Below, in pieces: positions 1 to 10,688 of a stretch of DNA of 64,000 nucleotides. Within the stretch, counting starts at the first letter, position 1; every line of letters begins with the position of its first letter. The stretch lies in assembly GCA_963989245.1 (NCBI GenBank), contig OZ022345.1:23384696-23448695 (forward strand), read 5' to 3'. The stretch comes from Nansenia antarctica (Eukaryota > Chordata > Actinopteri > Argentiniformes > Microstomatidae). The position numbers and the translations under genes were made by a program. The notes under the pieces are model-generated. The model had not been told where the DNA came from, made no database searches, and saw nothing but the letters and a program-made list of their open reading frames with translations.

Positions 1-510
1 AGAAATTAAAGTGTTTTCAAAATGTTTATATTTTAGTACGTTTTTATTTAAATGTTATTTATGAACTCATGAATTATGATAATTCATTTTTGAATTAAAG
101 AACTCAAATCCCTTCCTGAATTACCTGAATTGAAATTGAATAACCCTATTTCATTCAACAGAATTGTATTTGGTGTGCGTGAGAAGGAGGTAAATAAACA
201 CATAAAAGAGTGTGATGTTTAGTGAGTGGATAATAATAGAGTTTTAACCATACTGCATTGCGAGGGTAAAGAAAAGGACGCAACATCACACCCAGGTGGA
301 GAAGGAAGCGGTGCAGGTTTATGAGCAATCATATAAAAAATGCAATAGAAAATGTGATAACATTGATTACATGCCATGGTCAATTCTGATAACAAACAGG
401 AAAGATGACAACATATTTCTTGTACTTCACACAACTGGTGGAATGTTGAAAACTTTCTAATTTGTGACGACGGCTACCGTTTACACACAGATATACTATG
501 TAACTATGAA
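1..510. other. AT-rich intergenic sequence, no gene seen
   Basis: No coding exon, RNA gene or clear mobile-element terminus was seen. The open frames here are short and lack recognisable domains. The stretch ends where a LINE 3' tail begins at about 511. Confidence 0.5.
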
Positions 511-1131
511 TGAATAAATGGTCTTTATTGTCATTGATATAGTACAGGTACCAAACAACGAGATTTGGGAGGGGGGGCTCCCCTGGTGCTAGGAAAGAAA
601 AAAACGAAAAAACAAGAAGGGAAAGGAGCTGGTTTACATAAATAAAGGCTATGTCCACTATCCACTATACTATACTATACAAATAAAACACTGTGCTGTA
701 CTCTATGCTATGCTATACCTATTCTAACATTTCCTATTCTCTGCAACCTTATGTACCCTAGGGTTGTCATATTGCACATAGTGTTATTGCACATTCATTT
801 AAAGTGTCGCAGTTTGCAGGCTTGAAATGTACACATTTGTGCCTCAGCACTACACCTGATTTCAATCCAGCAGCTGCCATCAATCCGTCCAGACTGTCCA
901 GGGCCCAGAACCTAGGTCTTTGCTGTGTTCAGGGCCTGAATGGCCCTGGGGTAGAAGCTGAGCTTCAGTCTGTTTGTCCTTGCGAACATGGTCCTGAACC
1001 GCCTGTTCGAGGGCAGCCGAGCAAAGTGTTCGTACCCAGGGTGGGATGGGTCTCTGGAGATCTTGGAGGCCTTCCTGAGGCAGCGTGTGTTGTACAGCTC
1101 TTCCAGAGAGGGGAGGGGGGCGCCGGTGATC
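511..1131 (-). mobile_element. 5'-truncated L2-like LINE, 3' end fragment
   Basis: Reading the minus strand, 1131 to about 880 matches the C-terminal reverse-transcriptase-ORF region of the LINE at 50945-51687 (+), including the EELYNTRCLRK-type segment. It then continues into the same 3' untranslated region. The element ends at about 511 in an ATTC-type tail (plus strand: tgaatgaataaatgg). The motif caccaggggagcc followed by ttgtttggtacctg, in the terminal 3' UTR, also recurs near 49080, 52020 and 54690. This is a dead 5'-truncated insertion; the plus-strand open frame over it is only its shadow. Confidence 0.85.
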
Positions 1132-2221
1132 TTCTACTTCTACCAGGTGAACTATCAACATGTTCACCTGGGTCCCAGGATTCCTACGGTGTAAATATCT
1201 AAGCTGTGACATTTATAGTTTGTTGAAATATTCAGTGTTGTTTGAAAACCATGCTCCACATTCACACACATGGTGGAATGTTCAGAACTCCACTCTAGCA
1301 GCAGCTGGTCATTTCCATTTCAAACCCATTTTTTTAACTTGTGACCGCGACAACAGTTTTGAAGGTACACAAAACATATTACATACATATGTGCATCTGG
1401 TTCCCAGGACTCCTAACGAGTGAATGTCTAAGCTGTGACTTTTATACTTTTTGAGATACACCTGTCTGAAGCTGGGCATGCTGTTCTCAAGCTACTATTG
1501 TAATGCCAGGCATGTGACGCATAGGCGACTCCTGATTGGTTTAAATCTCATGCTACGGATGGACACACACAGTATTCCACTTGAGAATATTTTATTTTTC
1601 ATTTATATTTAGTTGTTTTTGGTAGATAGCTAAACAGGGTTAAAGACATGCTCCCTAATCTCATATCCCAGAACCAGCCTCCTTACCTGCATGATAACCT
1701 GCGTGGTAAAGTGACGATAAACTGACATTCTAATCTATAAAATCAATTATTATTATTTTTGGAAGAAGTTTAGGAGGAGTATGGTAGCCACGCGCCCCCT
1801 AGTGGCCGGCTGCACAGACTGCTCTCTGTGCGGTTGAGTAGTAGGCGTGTCCGTCGATAGGCTATTTGGTTTCGTTTTCGAACTATTTGATCTACCAGAT
1901 CTACGGAAACCGAACCACAGCAGGTGTGTATTTTGGACCTGGGTATGTTTGTGTTAACTGTCATGTCAGATGTTCTGCTGGCCCACCCACCGTGCATCCC
2001 AACCTGTTCATACAGGATATGCATCACCACAGGGGCCTTTTGGGACTTTGTGAACTCCCAGCGGGGGATGTTCGTATGCATCATTACGAAAGTGATGTGT
2101 GGCTTTGCAACATACGGTTTCCTTACGCTTCGTGCACACCAGGGACCGTGACCCACCGTTCTGGCGCTACCTGGTGGGATGGGCTTGACGTACGTCAACG
2201 TGCGATGCAGACGCAACAACA
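1132..2221. other. Unassigned sequence with one degenerate direct repeat
   Basis: No recognised gene. Two diverged direct copies of about 65 bp (around 1164-1230 and 1398-1458), sharing the pattern gtcccaggattcctac / taagctgtgacttttata, suggest an old duplication. The 1770-2222 segment is open on both strands (about 150 aa minus, 140 aa plus), but neither translation shows a known domain and I do not call it coding. Confidence 0.4.
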
Positions 2222-2620
2222 CAGCGGGGGAAGTTTGAACAAAAAAAAAAGTTTGATACAGCTACATGTTGATACAGCTACATGTTGATACATATGTAAG
2301 GTGAATAGTGAGTTAACATGTTTATTAGTTGTATCCCTTCCTTGTTGTAAAACGCGTTGTTGTTCGCAATGCTATGCTATTGTTATGCTATGTTGTGCTA
2401 TGAATGGTGTACTAGTTTTCACTGAATAAATCGCGATTTCATTCAAAGAAGGTAGCAGGTGTGTTTATGTCCATGTCAAGGAGGAGGTACGACTTGTATG
2501 ACAGTAGTGTGATTAGGACATAAGTTGAGGATATTAGTGTAGTTGTACTTTAGCCTGTGGAGACGCGATAGCATTAGCTCCACATGGATTTAACATTAAC
2601 AGTAGTCATAGACACTTGTG

Positions 2621-2691
<71 letters not shown>

Positions 2692-2960
2692 TGTTGTATA
2701 AGGTGAATAGTGTGTTAACATGTTTATTAGTTGTATCCCTTCCTTGTTGTAAAACGTGTTGTTGTTGAACATGTCTGTGACTGAGATAGACTAGATACTA
2801 CGGAGGATGTTATCATAGTGTTTGTGATGCTAACGGCGCCATCTTTGCTAGCCTGTGGAGACGCTATGATAGCATTAGCTCCACACGGATTTAACATGAA
2901 CAGTAGTAGACTACACTTGTAGTAGTAGTAGTAGTAGTTGTATAAGGTGAATAGTGACTG
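2222..2960. repeat. Diverged tandem duplication with (GTA)n tracts
   Basis: A unit running from aaggtgaatagtg through a segment with cctgtggagacgc and catta gctccacac to a (GTA)n tract occurs twice: about 2296-2695 and 2696-2960. The first copy carries about 24 GTA triplets (2620-2690), the second only a few. A 22-bp motif (gatacagctacatgtt) is also repeated near 2262-2290. No gene. Confidence 0.7.
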
Positions 2961-3460
2961 GTTATTCAGTACCCAGTCTGGAGACTAAATAGAAAATGAG
3001 CTCCTACGTGGGTAACATCATCTCTTATAAGCCCAGGATACATGATAGCCTTTAGCTAGGCTAGCGAAGTTTCCCACAGAAGTGGGGGAAAAAACGTCAG
3101 ATTAGATATATAAACGGGTTATTTTGATAAACCGGATACATTTTGTGAATATATATGGTTACTTTCTCGCCTGAAAACATATAAAAACTTCATAAAATGA
3201 CATATTAACACGTGTAGAGCCAAATTACAGCTTTTGGCTAATGGCGGCCAAAACGGAGGTTTTAAAATCTGAGGCGAGAGCTGAGGCAAGAAACTACTTC
3301 CGGTTTACTTCCGGTTGTTTTGACGGACCCAACGCAACGCAAAAGCTGACATTTTTGGACTGATTAGCGCACCCTGACGGTCAAGAAACGCAATGCAGAG
3401 CAAAGCAACTGATCAACGCAACTGCCCCATTGAGATGAATGACTTCCGTGCAACGCAATG
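2961..3460. other. Unassigned sequence, Harbinger-like tail
   Basis: No gene seen. Between about 3310 and 3460 the sequence is rich in the motif caacgcaacgc and resembles the flanks of Harbinger-type elements elsewhere in the window, but no paired terminus was found. Confidence 0.3.
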
Positions 3461-3657
3461 ACCAGGGGCCGGATTCACCAAAGTGTTCTTAAGATAATTA
3501 TTAAGACAATTCTTAAGAAAAAAGATAAGATGTTCCTAAGAATGTTCTTAAACGCTATTCACCATTTTTTTCTTAAGAATTGTCCTATGTCTTAAGAACT
3601 TCTTAGTTTTCTCACTTAAGAAGTTCTTAGATTTTGAACTGTGATTTTTACACCTGT

Positions 3658-3790
<133 letters not shown>

Positions 3791-4232
3791 GAACTTATGA
3801 AGAACTTCCATCTAAAATGTGAATATAAAATAAATAATAGTAAGGACATTGTTTCAGTTACTTGGCCTACTTAAATAACATGTTCATAATGATTAATTAA
3901 GTAGTATACATCAAATACAACAACTGCCTCCTTGATTTACTTTCTGAGTACATTGTGGTGTAATCTAGGAATAGGCCTACATGTGACACAGGCTGAAAGG
4001 CCCATTTCAGTTATATCTCAAACATACAAACATGTGATAGACATTCACACATTCACACAAAACATTCACACAAAAGTACTCTGACCAACTTGAATTAACA
4101 ATATGTGTTAACACATTGTCTAGGGCTAAACTAAATATTAATAAAATCAAATAAATGCAATACAAAATTGTTCAAGTAAGACTTACCTTTCACTTTAGCT
4201 GCTTTAAGACAGGTGAGAGCTTCTCTTAAAGT

Positions 4233-6296
4233 CAGACCCGTCACCAGGGCCCAGTCTTAGGGTGGGCCAATGAACTGCATGGGGGGGCACAATTATTATT
4301 AACTATTTTATATAATCCGATATGCTATGGTATTCGTCATGCAACACTGACATGCATAGTAGGTTGCAGAGGCTAAATTGGACACGTAGCCTACCGATGA
4401 AGACTAGACCTAAAATTATCAGAATGCAGCAAATAACATAACAATAAACACAGGCGAAGCTGGTTTATTACAAGGCCTTGTCGACCCGAGTAGGCCTAAG
4501 CTAAAATTATTTGAATGCAAGTTACTTTATAGCGTGGAGAGGCCAAGTTGTGCATTACAATGCGCACAGGTCAATAATTGGCACCAACCCGGCACACTTA
4601 GAAGAACAAGAATTAAATAAATGCCAGGGATAGCCTACGTAACTAAAATTAGGAGACTGGCACGCAATCAGTGCACTTCCAAAAGGGATACAGTATGACC
4701 GACCGATCGTGTGATCATCACATTAAAACCACCCATCTACAGCAAATAGGATCAGCCAGATCCTCATCATTGAACACGTTATACACAAAGCACATTAAAT
4801 ATAGCATAACCGTGCAAACAGCTCATCTCTCCAGTTGAAAAAGCTGTCGAGAATACAACTAGCAAAACATCACCACGGCGTGTGCTCACACGGACACACA
4901 CACACACACACCCGGCTCAGAAAAGAAGGAGGAGGCGTTTTTCAGTGCTGAATCTCCTCATCAGTAAGTCCTTCCACTCATCCTTGAACTTGTGGGTGAG
5001 GTCCTTTTCGAAGGCAAGCTGAATCAGTTGAGCCTTGCGCTTGTGCAACATGCTGCGCCGATGCTCAGAGAAAACATTTTTAAGTGTTGAAAAATAGTTT
5101 TCACAAGTCGCGGTAGACGCTCCCAAAGTTAGGGCGAGTGTATAAGCTTGGATGACAGTTGGCATGGCCTGGAGTGCTGAGTGGAATGTATACTGAGAAT
5201 ATTGGCTATTGTCCATTGTCCATCTTTGGGGGGAAACGAGGTGTCCTCCATCTTCTTTACCAGGAACCCACCACGAGCCACAGCATATTCAGATTCAACC
5301 ACTTCAGTTCGAGCTAATCTTAGGAGAGGAGTGACCTTCGATGGATCCATGAAATCCTCGGCCTCTGGGTTTAAAGCAGCCAGCGCACCAATGAGCTTGC
5401 AGCTGCGCTCTCCAAAACGCGCATCCATCTCTCCTTGCACAGCATCAATAACACTGTAAAACACTCTCAGGAACTCTGTCTTTTCGCCAGTGTCCCTCTG
5501 TGACTGTCCAACCGTTCCTCCAACTACAAATGCACCAAAGCTCTTGTTAATTGTGCGTCTTCTCTTAGTTGGACAGCTGGGACCAGCCTCGTCAGTGGCT
5601 GAGGCTGGAGGAGAGCAGAGGTCCCAGAGCGCAGTAAACTCATCCTCTGTGCGCAGTGATTTTATGCATTCAGATGCACTGTTCACAAGAGTAACCGCAG
5701 TGAACAGGTCCATGTTCTCGCTTTGTAGCAGTCTGTTTGGTGGCTCGAAAAGTAACAAAACTTTCATCGGGGGGCTAGCAAGGCTAGTAGTAGCCCTAGC
5801 CCTAACAGTTGGGCTAGTAAGACTTACCTCACTAGTGGTAGCCGTCGGGGTGCTAGTGTCAGGCTGCCCACAGTTGCTAATGCTGGTGCTACGTATGTCC
5901 ATCGGGGTTGGGTGCAGCTGCACCTTTCGAGGATTTACCGGTAATCCACTTTCTTATATCCATCTTTATTCAAAAAGCTGTATCCATCAAAAAGCGCAGA
6001 TTTCACTCAACTGCTCAGTGCTCGCCTCGCACAACTGAAATGGCGGGAGCAGCAGCGTGCGTAACGTGCAACTTTCAACTTTCAACTTTCAAATGATTGG
6101 TTGTCACTAGAATCCCGTCCAACAAAATGAAAAACACACTATTGTTTCTCAATTTTAATGTCTTCATTTAACATAAAATATGAATAATATATTTTTATTT
6201 TTATTTTTTTTAAATATCTGGCTGCCAGTTGGGGGGGCACCAGCACGTCTGTGGGGGGGCCTGGCCCCCTGAGGCCCGCCCATAGTGACGGGCCTG
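4233..6296 (-). mobile_element. hAT transposon (2064 bp), degraded, TSD cttaaagt
   Basis: The left end starts cagacccgtcaccagggccc and the right end finishes catagtgacgggcctg, an imperfect inverted repeat. The perfect 8-bp duplication cttaaagt flanks it at 4225-4232 and 6297-6304, diagnostic of the hAT superfamily. A broken transposase lies on the minus strand. The host DNA is transposon copy A, so this is the younger insertion. Confidence 0.93.
4917..5923 (-). pseudogene. hAT transposase remnant (C-terminal half)
   Basis: Two minus-strand frames, 5923 to 5129 (264 aa) and 5216 to 4917 (99 aa), form one product broken by a frameshift near 5200-5215. Both read through the sequence KDGQWT / DNSQYSQ at the junction. 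The first frame carries the segment with ALNPEAEDFMD and KVTPLLRLAR. The second carries the hAT dimerisation domain (ATCENYFSTLKNVFSEHRRS). The N-terminal zinc finger and the catalytic N-terminal half are missing, so the copy cannot make active enzyme. It resembles the TTF/ZMYM-type zinc-finger hAT proteins common in fish. Confidence 0.85.
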
Positions 6297-6527
6297 CTTA
6301 AAGTTAAGAAGACATTTGAGAAGAAATCTAAGAACTTTGTTTTGGAGAATCTCATTTGTTCTTAAGTTCTATCTTAGGAAAAATCTTAAGAAGAAAGTTA
6401 AGAAAAAACTAAAGTTAAGATAAGATTTTTCTTCGGGAATACCAAATCTTCTTAAGTTTTGTCTTAAGAACAAATGTTGTTCTTAAGAACAAATTTGTTC
6501 TTAAAAACGCTTGGTGAATCCGGCCCC

Positions 6528-7506
6528 TGGGGCCGGATTCACCAAAGTGTTCTTAAGATATTTCTTAAGACAATTCTTAAGAAAAAAGATAAGATGTTCC
6601 TAAGAATGTTCTTAAACGCTATTCACCATTTTTTTCTTAAGAATTGTCCTATGTCTTAAGAACTTCTTAGTTTTCTCACTTAGGAAGTTCTTAAACCGAT
6701 GATACACGGGCAATGCAGCAGGCAACTCTCCGGGATCCTCCAATCAGAATACAGATTTTAGTCATGTGACTATTTCTTTTCGGCTGAAGAAAATCAACCA
6801 AGATGGCGGCCAATGTTGCCTGGAGCGAGGAATTGGAGAGGCAACTAATTTCATTCTTCTTAGGTAAATTGAACCATTAAAACATGTGGTTCCCATATAT
6901 TACGAATGTGTAATGTGTTGTTCATTGTTTTCAGCAACTGTCATGAACTGTATTCTCAGCTATCTTTATTTATTAGCTTAAGTTACTACTAATGTTTTCG
7001 TCCGTTTACATGGTAACTATGGGCTCCGGCAGTAAAAAATATGTAATTAAATTGATTATTAGACGGAAATCTATAAAAGTAACAGATTCTGGGTCATTTA
7101 CATGACCTAATCTTCAAAGCTAGTACATTGAATAAGCGTAGTTTTTACCTAAGAAAATCGATGCTAATCATGATAGCAGGCTCACAGTCACACACATCTC
7201 ATCTGGCTGGCTGCACGTAAATGCGACTCAGCTCGGGCAGAAACATAACGAACTAGGCCGCCGGGATGTTTTAAGACAGGTGAGAGCTTCTCTTAAAGTT
7301 GAGAAGAAATTTTAGAAGAAATCTAAGAACTTTGTTTTCGAGAATCTCATTTGTTCTTAAGTTCTATCTTAGGAAAAATCTTAAGAAGAAAGTTAAGAAA
7401 AAACTAAAGTTAAGATAAGATTTTCTTCGTGAATACCAAATCTTCTTAAGTTTTGTCTTAAGAACAAATTTGTTCTTAAAAACGCTTGGTGAATCCGGCC
7501 CCTGGT
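6528..7506. mobile_element. TTAAG-rich inverted-repeat DNA transposon, copy B
   Basis: It has the same termini as copy A (ggggccggattcaccaa at the left, ttggtgaatccggcccctgg at the right) and the same subterminal TTAAG-rich blocks, including gacaggtgagagcttctctt shared with copy A. Copies A and B share the central ccccTGGGG at 6525-6533. The interior differs from copy A and includes a short start-codon exon at 6803. Non-autonomous. Confidence 0.75.
6803..6863 (+). pseudogene. Short first-exon remnant inside transposon copy B
   Basis: An ATG in good context (aagATGG) opens 20 codons reading MAANVAWSEELERQLISFFL, then a splice donor (TTAG|GTAAAT). The WSEELE start is like the beginning of Myb/SANT-like proteins encoded by PIF/Harbinger-type transposons. 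No downstream exon was found before the element ends, so it is probably a leftover of the autonomous parent or of a captured gene. That origin is inference. Confidence 0.35.
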
Positions 7507-7751
7507 GTGCATGCAGCTTAAAGGCCGGTTTAGGCTTCTGCGTAAAGTCGACGCCGTAGGCTACGCGTACGCTTACGTAGTCCCGCATGACCGTGTGTAG
7601 CCTTGACGTGCTCCTCTCAAAAAATCTAACCACGCGTCAGAGCGCACGTAACCGCAAGCTCTGTGATTGGTCCGCTTGGTTGCGTGACATGATTCCGACT
7701 TCTATTTCCGTTTTGCATCGCAGCGAAAAACGAAACCGGCATATTTGAAAG

Positions 7752-8042
7752 ATGGATCAGGTGGAAGAGAGGCTCGCTGAGGAGATCCGTCGTTATGGAC
7801 ACCTGTACGACCCCTCTTCGCCGCACTACAAAGATATGCAGATGACCGCCAATTCGTGGAGAGAAATCTCCAAGAACATGGGTCTGGACGCCGCGGTGTG
7901 TGTCAAAAAGTGGAAGAATATGCGGGACAAATATGTCCGCATGAAAAAAACACTGGCAAAGAAGAGTGGCGATCCGACCGGTGGACCAAAAATGCCTGTT
8001 TTCTTTCTGTTTCTTTCCTGGCTGGCTCCCCACATAAAGTAA
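7752..8042 (+). CDS. MADF (Myb/SANT-like) DNA-binding protein of a Harbinger element
   Basis: A 96-residue open frame. Residues about 5-72 form a MADF-type trihelical DNA-binding domain: IRRYGHLYDPSSPHYKDM, NSWREISKNMG, CVKKWKNMRDKYVRMKK. In PIF/Harbinger transposons a Myb/SANT-like or MADF protein acts with the transposase, helping nuclear import and binding of the element ends. The ATG at 7752 follows a short leader inside the element. After about residue 80 the sequence (PVFFLFLSWLAPHIK) looks like read-through into non-coding DNA, so the true C-terminus is probably lost to deletion or splicing. No transposase partner is encoded, so any protein could only act in trans. Confidence 0.7.
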   Translation: MDQVEERLAEEIRRYGHLYDPSSPHYKDMQMTANSWREISKNMGLDAAVCVKKWKNMRDKYVRMKKTLAKKSGDPTGGPKMPVFFLFLSWLAPHIK

Positions 8043-8043
8043 T

Positions 8044-8290
8044 AATAACTTTTGTAAGCACTTTGTTTGTGTGCAGTGTTTATGTGTTTTGTTTGCGGTG
8101 TATAACACTTTCGCACTTTTAACTTAATAACTTTTGTAAGCACTTTGTTTGTGTGCAGTGTTTATGTGTTTTGTTTGCGGTGTATAACACTTTCGCACTT
8201 TTAACTTAATAACTTTTGTAAGCACTTTGTTTGTGTGCAGTGTTTATTACTTTCTTTGTTTGCGGTGTATAACACTTCACTTAATAATTG
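8044..8290 (+). repeat. 82-bp tandem repeat, 3 copies
   Basis: Copies begin aataacttttgtaagcac at 8044, 8126 and 8208. The first two are essentially identical and the third diverges in its second half. It lies just downstream of the MADF frame, inside the Harbinger element. Confidence 0.9.
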
Positions 8291-8319
8291 CTGTTGCACT
8301 TCAATAAATGATCAGATTC

Positions 8320-8775
8320 AGTCCAAGATAAAGACTCCGACACCTTCATTGATCCAAGTGTGTGGTGTTTAGAGATGTTATATATACTTTGTGTGCAATA
8401 TTTAAGAGTGTTTGTGTGAAACGTATAACAATTGCACTGTTAAATGCTGCCAGCCGGTATGGCACAGTATTGCAGTATAATAAAGTATCAGATTCAGTCC
8501 AAGATAGATACAAAAAAAACTTTATTGATCCCAGACAAGCAAGACAGGGCAGGATGAATACATATACGCTTCCACTGCATTAAGGCATGCTGCTTTTTAG
8601 TCGGCATTGTCAGACAGAATGATAGTCCTTTATCAAGGACCCCGATTGAAATAAGCCAGTGGCTTTCTTGGGTTTTTATCCTGTTAGTTGACCTTGTATG
8701 TAATATGTACTTTCATGTACCTACTTCTGCAAATCTTCTAAGAAAGTTTTCAATCAATCAATCAATCAATCAAGC
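8320..8775 (+). repeat. Retroposon tails within the Harbinger element
   Basis: The phrase cagattcagtccaagata occurs twice (8313 and 8489), followed by tttattgatccc, typical of fish LINE/SINE 3' ends. A second tail ends in (CAAT)n at 8748-8775. No coding sequence. Confidence 0.5.
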
Positions 8776-8974
8776 GATAGCAGAAGGAGGTAAACATCAG
8801 TACCTACCCTAACCGGAACAGGCACAGCACAGGGGCATAGAAAACACACTGCCACCTAGCGATGTGACGGTGTAATTGCAGCGCGGACCAACGTCGAACT
8901 ATAAACTTGGAGAGCACTCGCGTAGTCTACGGCGTAGCCGCACGTAAATTCGACGCAGAAGCCTAAACCGGCCT

Positions 8975-9465
8975 TTATGGTTCGTACCTTAATGGGGTTT
9001 CCGTTCACATGGGTCATTAACATACACATTATAAGTCAGGACTGTACAGTCTGTACCTCCATGCCCTGCTGTAAGTGTTTCTCTATTATGCTTAATGATG
9101 TTTCTTATTTGCAACCGATAGACTGTTGGATCTATTTTATTTATGGTTCTGTTTGTCTAAATGATTCTCTATTATTCGATGTAATATATTTTTTATTATT
9201 TTATTATTTACTCTATTTAATGACATTTATTTATTATTATTTATTATTTATTCTTCAGCAAACTTTCTTCTTCTGTTTATTCTGAGACGCTGCAGGACAC
9301 TTGCTTTAGGCTACATTTTAGGCCACATGACGTCTAGTATAGAGGTCTACTCCAGGTCACGGAGTTATAATAGTTACTTCGTAGTAAGTCAGTAAGTCAT
9401 TAAGTAAGTAAGTAAGTAGCCTTGAGAATCCATGGTACTGGATGGCCCATAGGGCAGGAGCCTAT
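8975..9465. other. AT-rich intergenic sequence with part of a dispersed repeat
   Basis: 9180-9270 is T/A-rich low-complexity DNA. 9416-9465 (gggcaggagccta and flanks) matches the left part of the dispersed repeat at 35255. No exon seen. Confidence 0.45.
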
Positions 9466-10116
9466 TGTCGTGGGCAATTCCTTCAATATCTTATTTATCT
9501 GTACTTAATTATTGACTAGTAAAGTATCAAAGAAACCAGAGTTGTTGATTGTTCAAGTCAGACTGCATTTATTGTAAGCACAATATGGTACAGCCGAGAT
9601 CCGTTTGCAAAGGGACCCTCTCTTCTTCCCCAACCTCCCTTTTTATCCCCAAGTCACAAGTCACTTCCCCTATTGATGATTTCCATATATGGTTCTGAGT
9701 GTCTACCTCCCCTTAACTGCTTCTCTGGCTTATCACCTGTTGACATCCTGTTTTAAAATGCCCCTTGGCCCCCACCCGTTCCTACTAAAAAACCCTGACA
9801 CTGCTGTTCCCCTACATGGTCCTAAATTGCTATCTTCTGAACTGATTCTCCCTCTGGTCTCTGCTATAATTATCCTAATTACCCTGTCCTGACCTCGGAC
9901 CTCCCTCTGACCCTGTACAAACGTGCCATCTATCCCTACCCCCCTCTGCCTTGTCGATTCATTCATCCCTCCTGGCTGCCCTCTTCACCCCCACCTTGTT
10001 CACTCAGGCCCACCATAAAACATTTTATAGCCCCTGTTTAACCACAGTTTTAAGCAGCCCAAAGACCTTAATTTCTATAACCATATCCATATTTCAAAGC
10101 ACACAAATCTATGTAA
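9466..10116 (-). mobile_element. Probable solo LTR (651 bp), minus strand
   Basis: The dispersed repeat at 35265-35300 is continuous through gggcaggagcctatctcctg. Here the same sequence is interrupted at ccta|..|ctatctcctg, with CTAT duplicated on each side (9462-9465, 10117-10120). The 651-bp insert, read on the minus strand, ends in CGACA and has AATAAA about 90 bp before its end, like an R-U5 region. It starts TTACAT rather than the usual TG. No internal retroviral or gypsy coding is present. Called from the empty-site comparison and the polyadenylation signal. Confidence 0.55.
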
Positions 10117-10374
10117 CTATCTCCTGTTTCCGTAGCTTGATGTACAAGTGCACCCCTGGACATGACGCCGGTATCCCGGTCTAGCCTACTTTGATAGGTC
10201 GCTACAATGTCATTGGACTTGGTGGTCAGATAATGGTTCTGACCTTTTGTGCCGGTATTTGCCTATTCACTTTTGCCTACTTTTAATGGGTTAACCTCAA
10301 ACGGTGAAGTATTTCTCTGAGCGGATTACAACATCTAACCTTCGTCATTTTCTGTTCATAAAAAAAAGGTTCAG
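10117..10374. other. Rest of the dispersed repeat and the upstream flank of the DED exon
   Basis: 10117-10190 continues the dispersed repeat (cctgtttccgtagc, ccctggacatgac). 10190-10374 is unassigned and ends in ggttcag, a possible splice acceptor for the DED-containing exon. Its pyrimidine tract is poor, so a transcription start within this stretch is equally possible. Confidence 0.4.
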
Positions 10375-10398
10375 TGACTTACTGAAGAGGATCTCGTC

Positions 10399-10688
10399 AT
10401 GGCTAACGGACAGCTGCTCCAGAATGTCAACAGGATCGCAGAGGAGCTCAGCACTAGCGAGCGCAGGAGGCTGTGTTACCTGTGTGGCTCCCTGGACACG
10501 GACAGCTGTGTGGCTGACGTGAGAGAGGTGCTGAGGTCTCGTCTGAGCCAAGGGCAGGTGGATCAGCTGTTCCTGGTGGAGCTCCTCTTCAGACTGAAGC
10601 GCTTCGACGTCCTGAAGAAGGTGTTTAAGCTCAATAAACAAGACGTTGGCAGCATTCTGGGACCCACACATGCTGTGTCAGACTACAG
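10399..10688 (+). CDS. cflar: Probable CFLAR (c-FLIP) first coding exon, death effector domain 1
   Basis: The exon encodes 96 complete codons plus two bases (phase 2). Residues about 5-80 form a death effector domain, with the RxDL-type motif as KRFDVLKK near residues 72-79 and the ELLFRLKRF stretch before it. The end VSDYR, followed by a GT donor, matches the position and sequence at which CFLAR's first DED exon ends in vertebrates as I know the family (also ending in VSDYR). CFLAR is a catalytically inactive caspase-8 relative that binds FADD/caspase-8 at the death-inducing complex in the cytosol. The ATG at 10399 has an in-frame upstream acceptor candidate at 10374. No DED2 or caspase-like exon was found downstream in this window, so this is either a gene with a very long first intron or an orphan exon. 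Other DED proteins (caspase-8/10-like) remain possible. Confidence 0.65.

Larger units (their letters stand above)
7521..8974 (+). mobile_element. PIF/Harbinger-type element, 1.45 kb, TSD TTA
   Basis: The left end reads aaggccggtttaggcttctg, and the right end is the inverted match finishing gcctaaaccggcct. TTA flanks both sides (7518-7520, 8975-8977), fitting the TWA target preference of Harbinger elements. It encodes only the accessory MADF-domain protein; no DDE transposase is present. It also carries an 82-bp triplication and retroposon tails. A related remnant lies at about 37740-37850. Confidence 0.8.

Noticed and set aside
804..1202. 132-aa plus-strand frame
   Set aside because: Antisense of a LINE 3' fragment that is clearly in minus orientation.
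1770..2288. Overlapping 150-aa and 140-aa frames
   Set aside because: Both strands are open by chance; no domain, repeat of family sequence, or splice context supports either.
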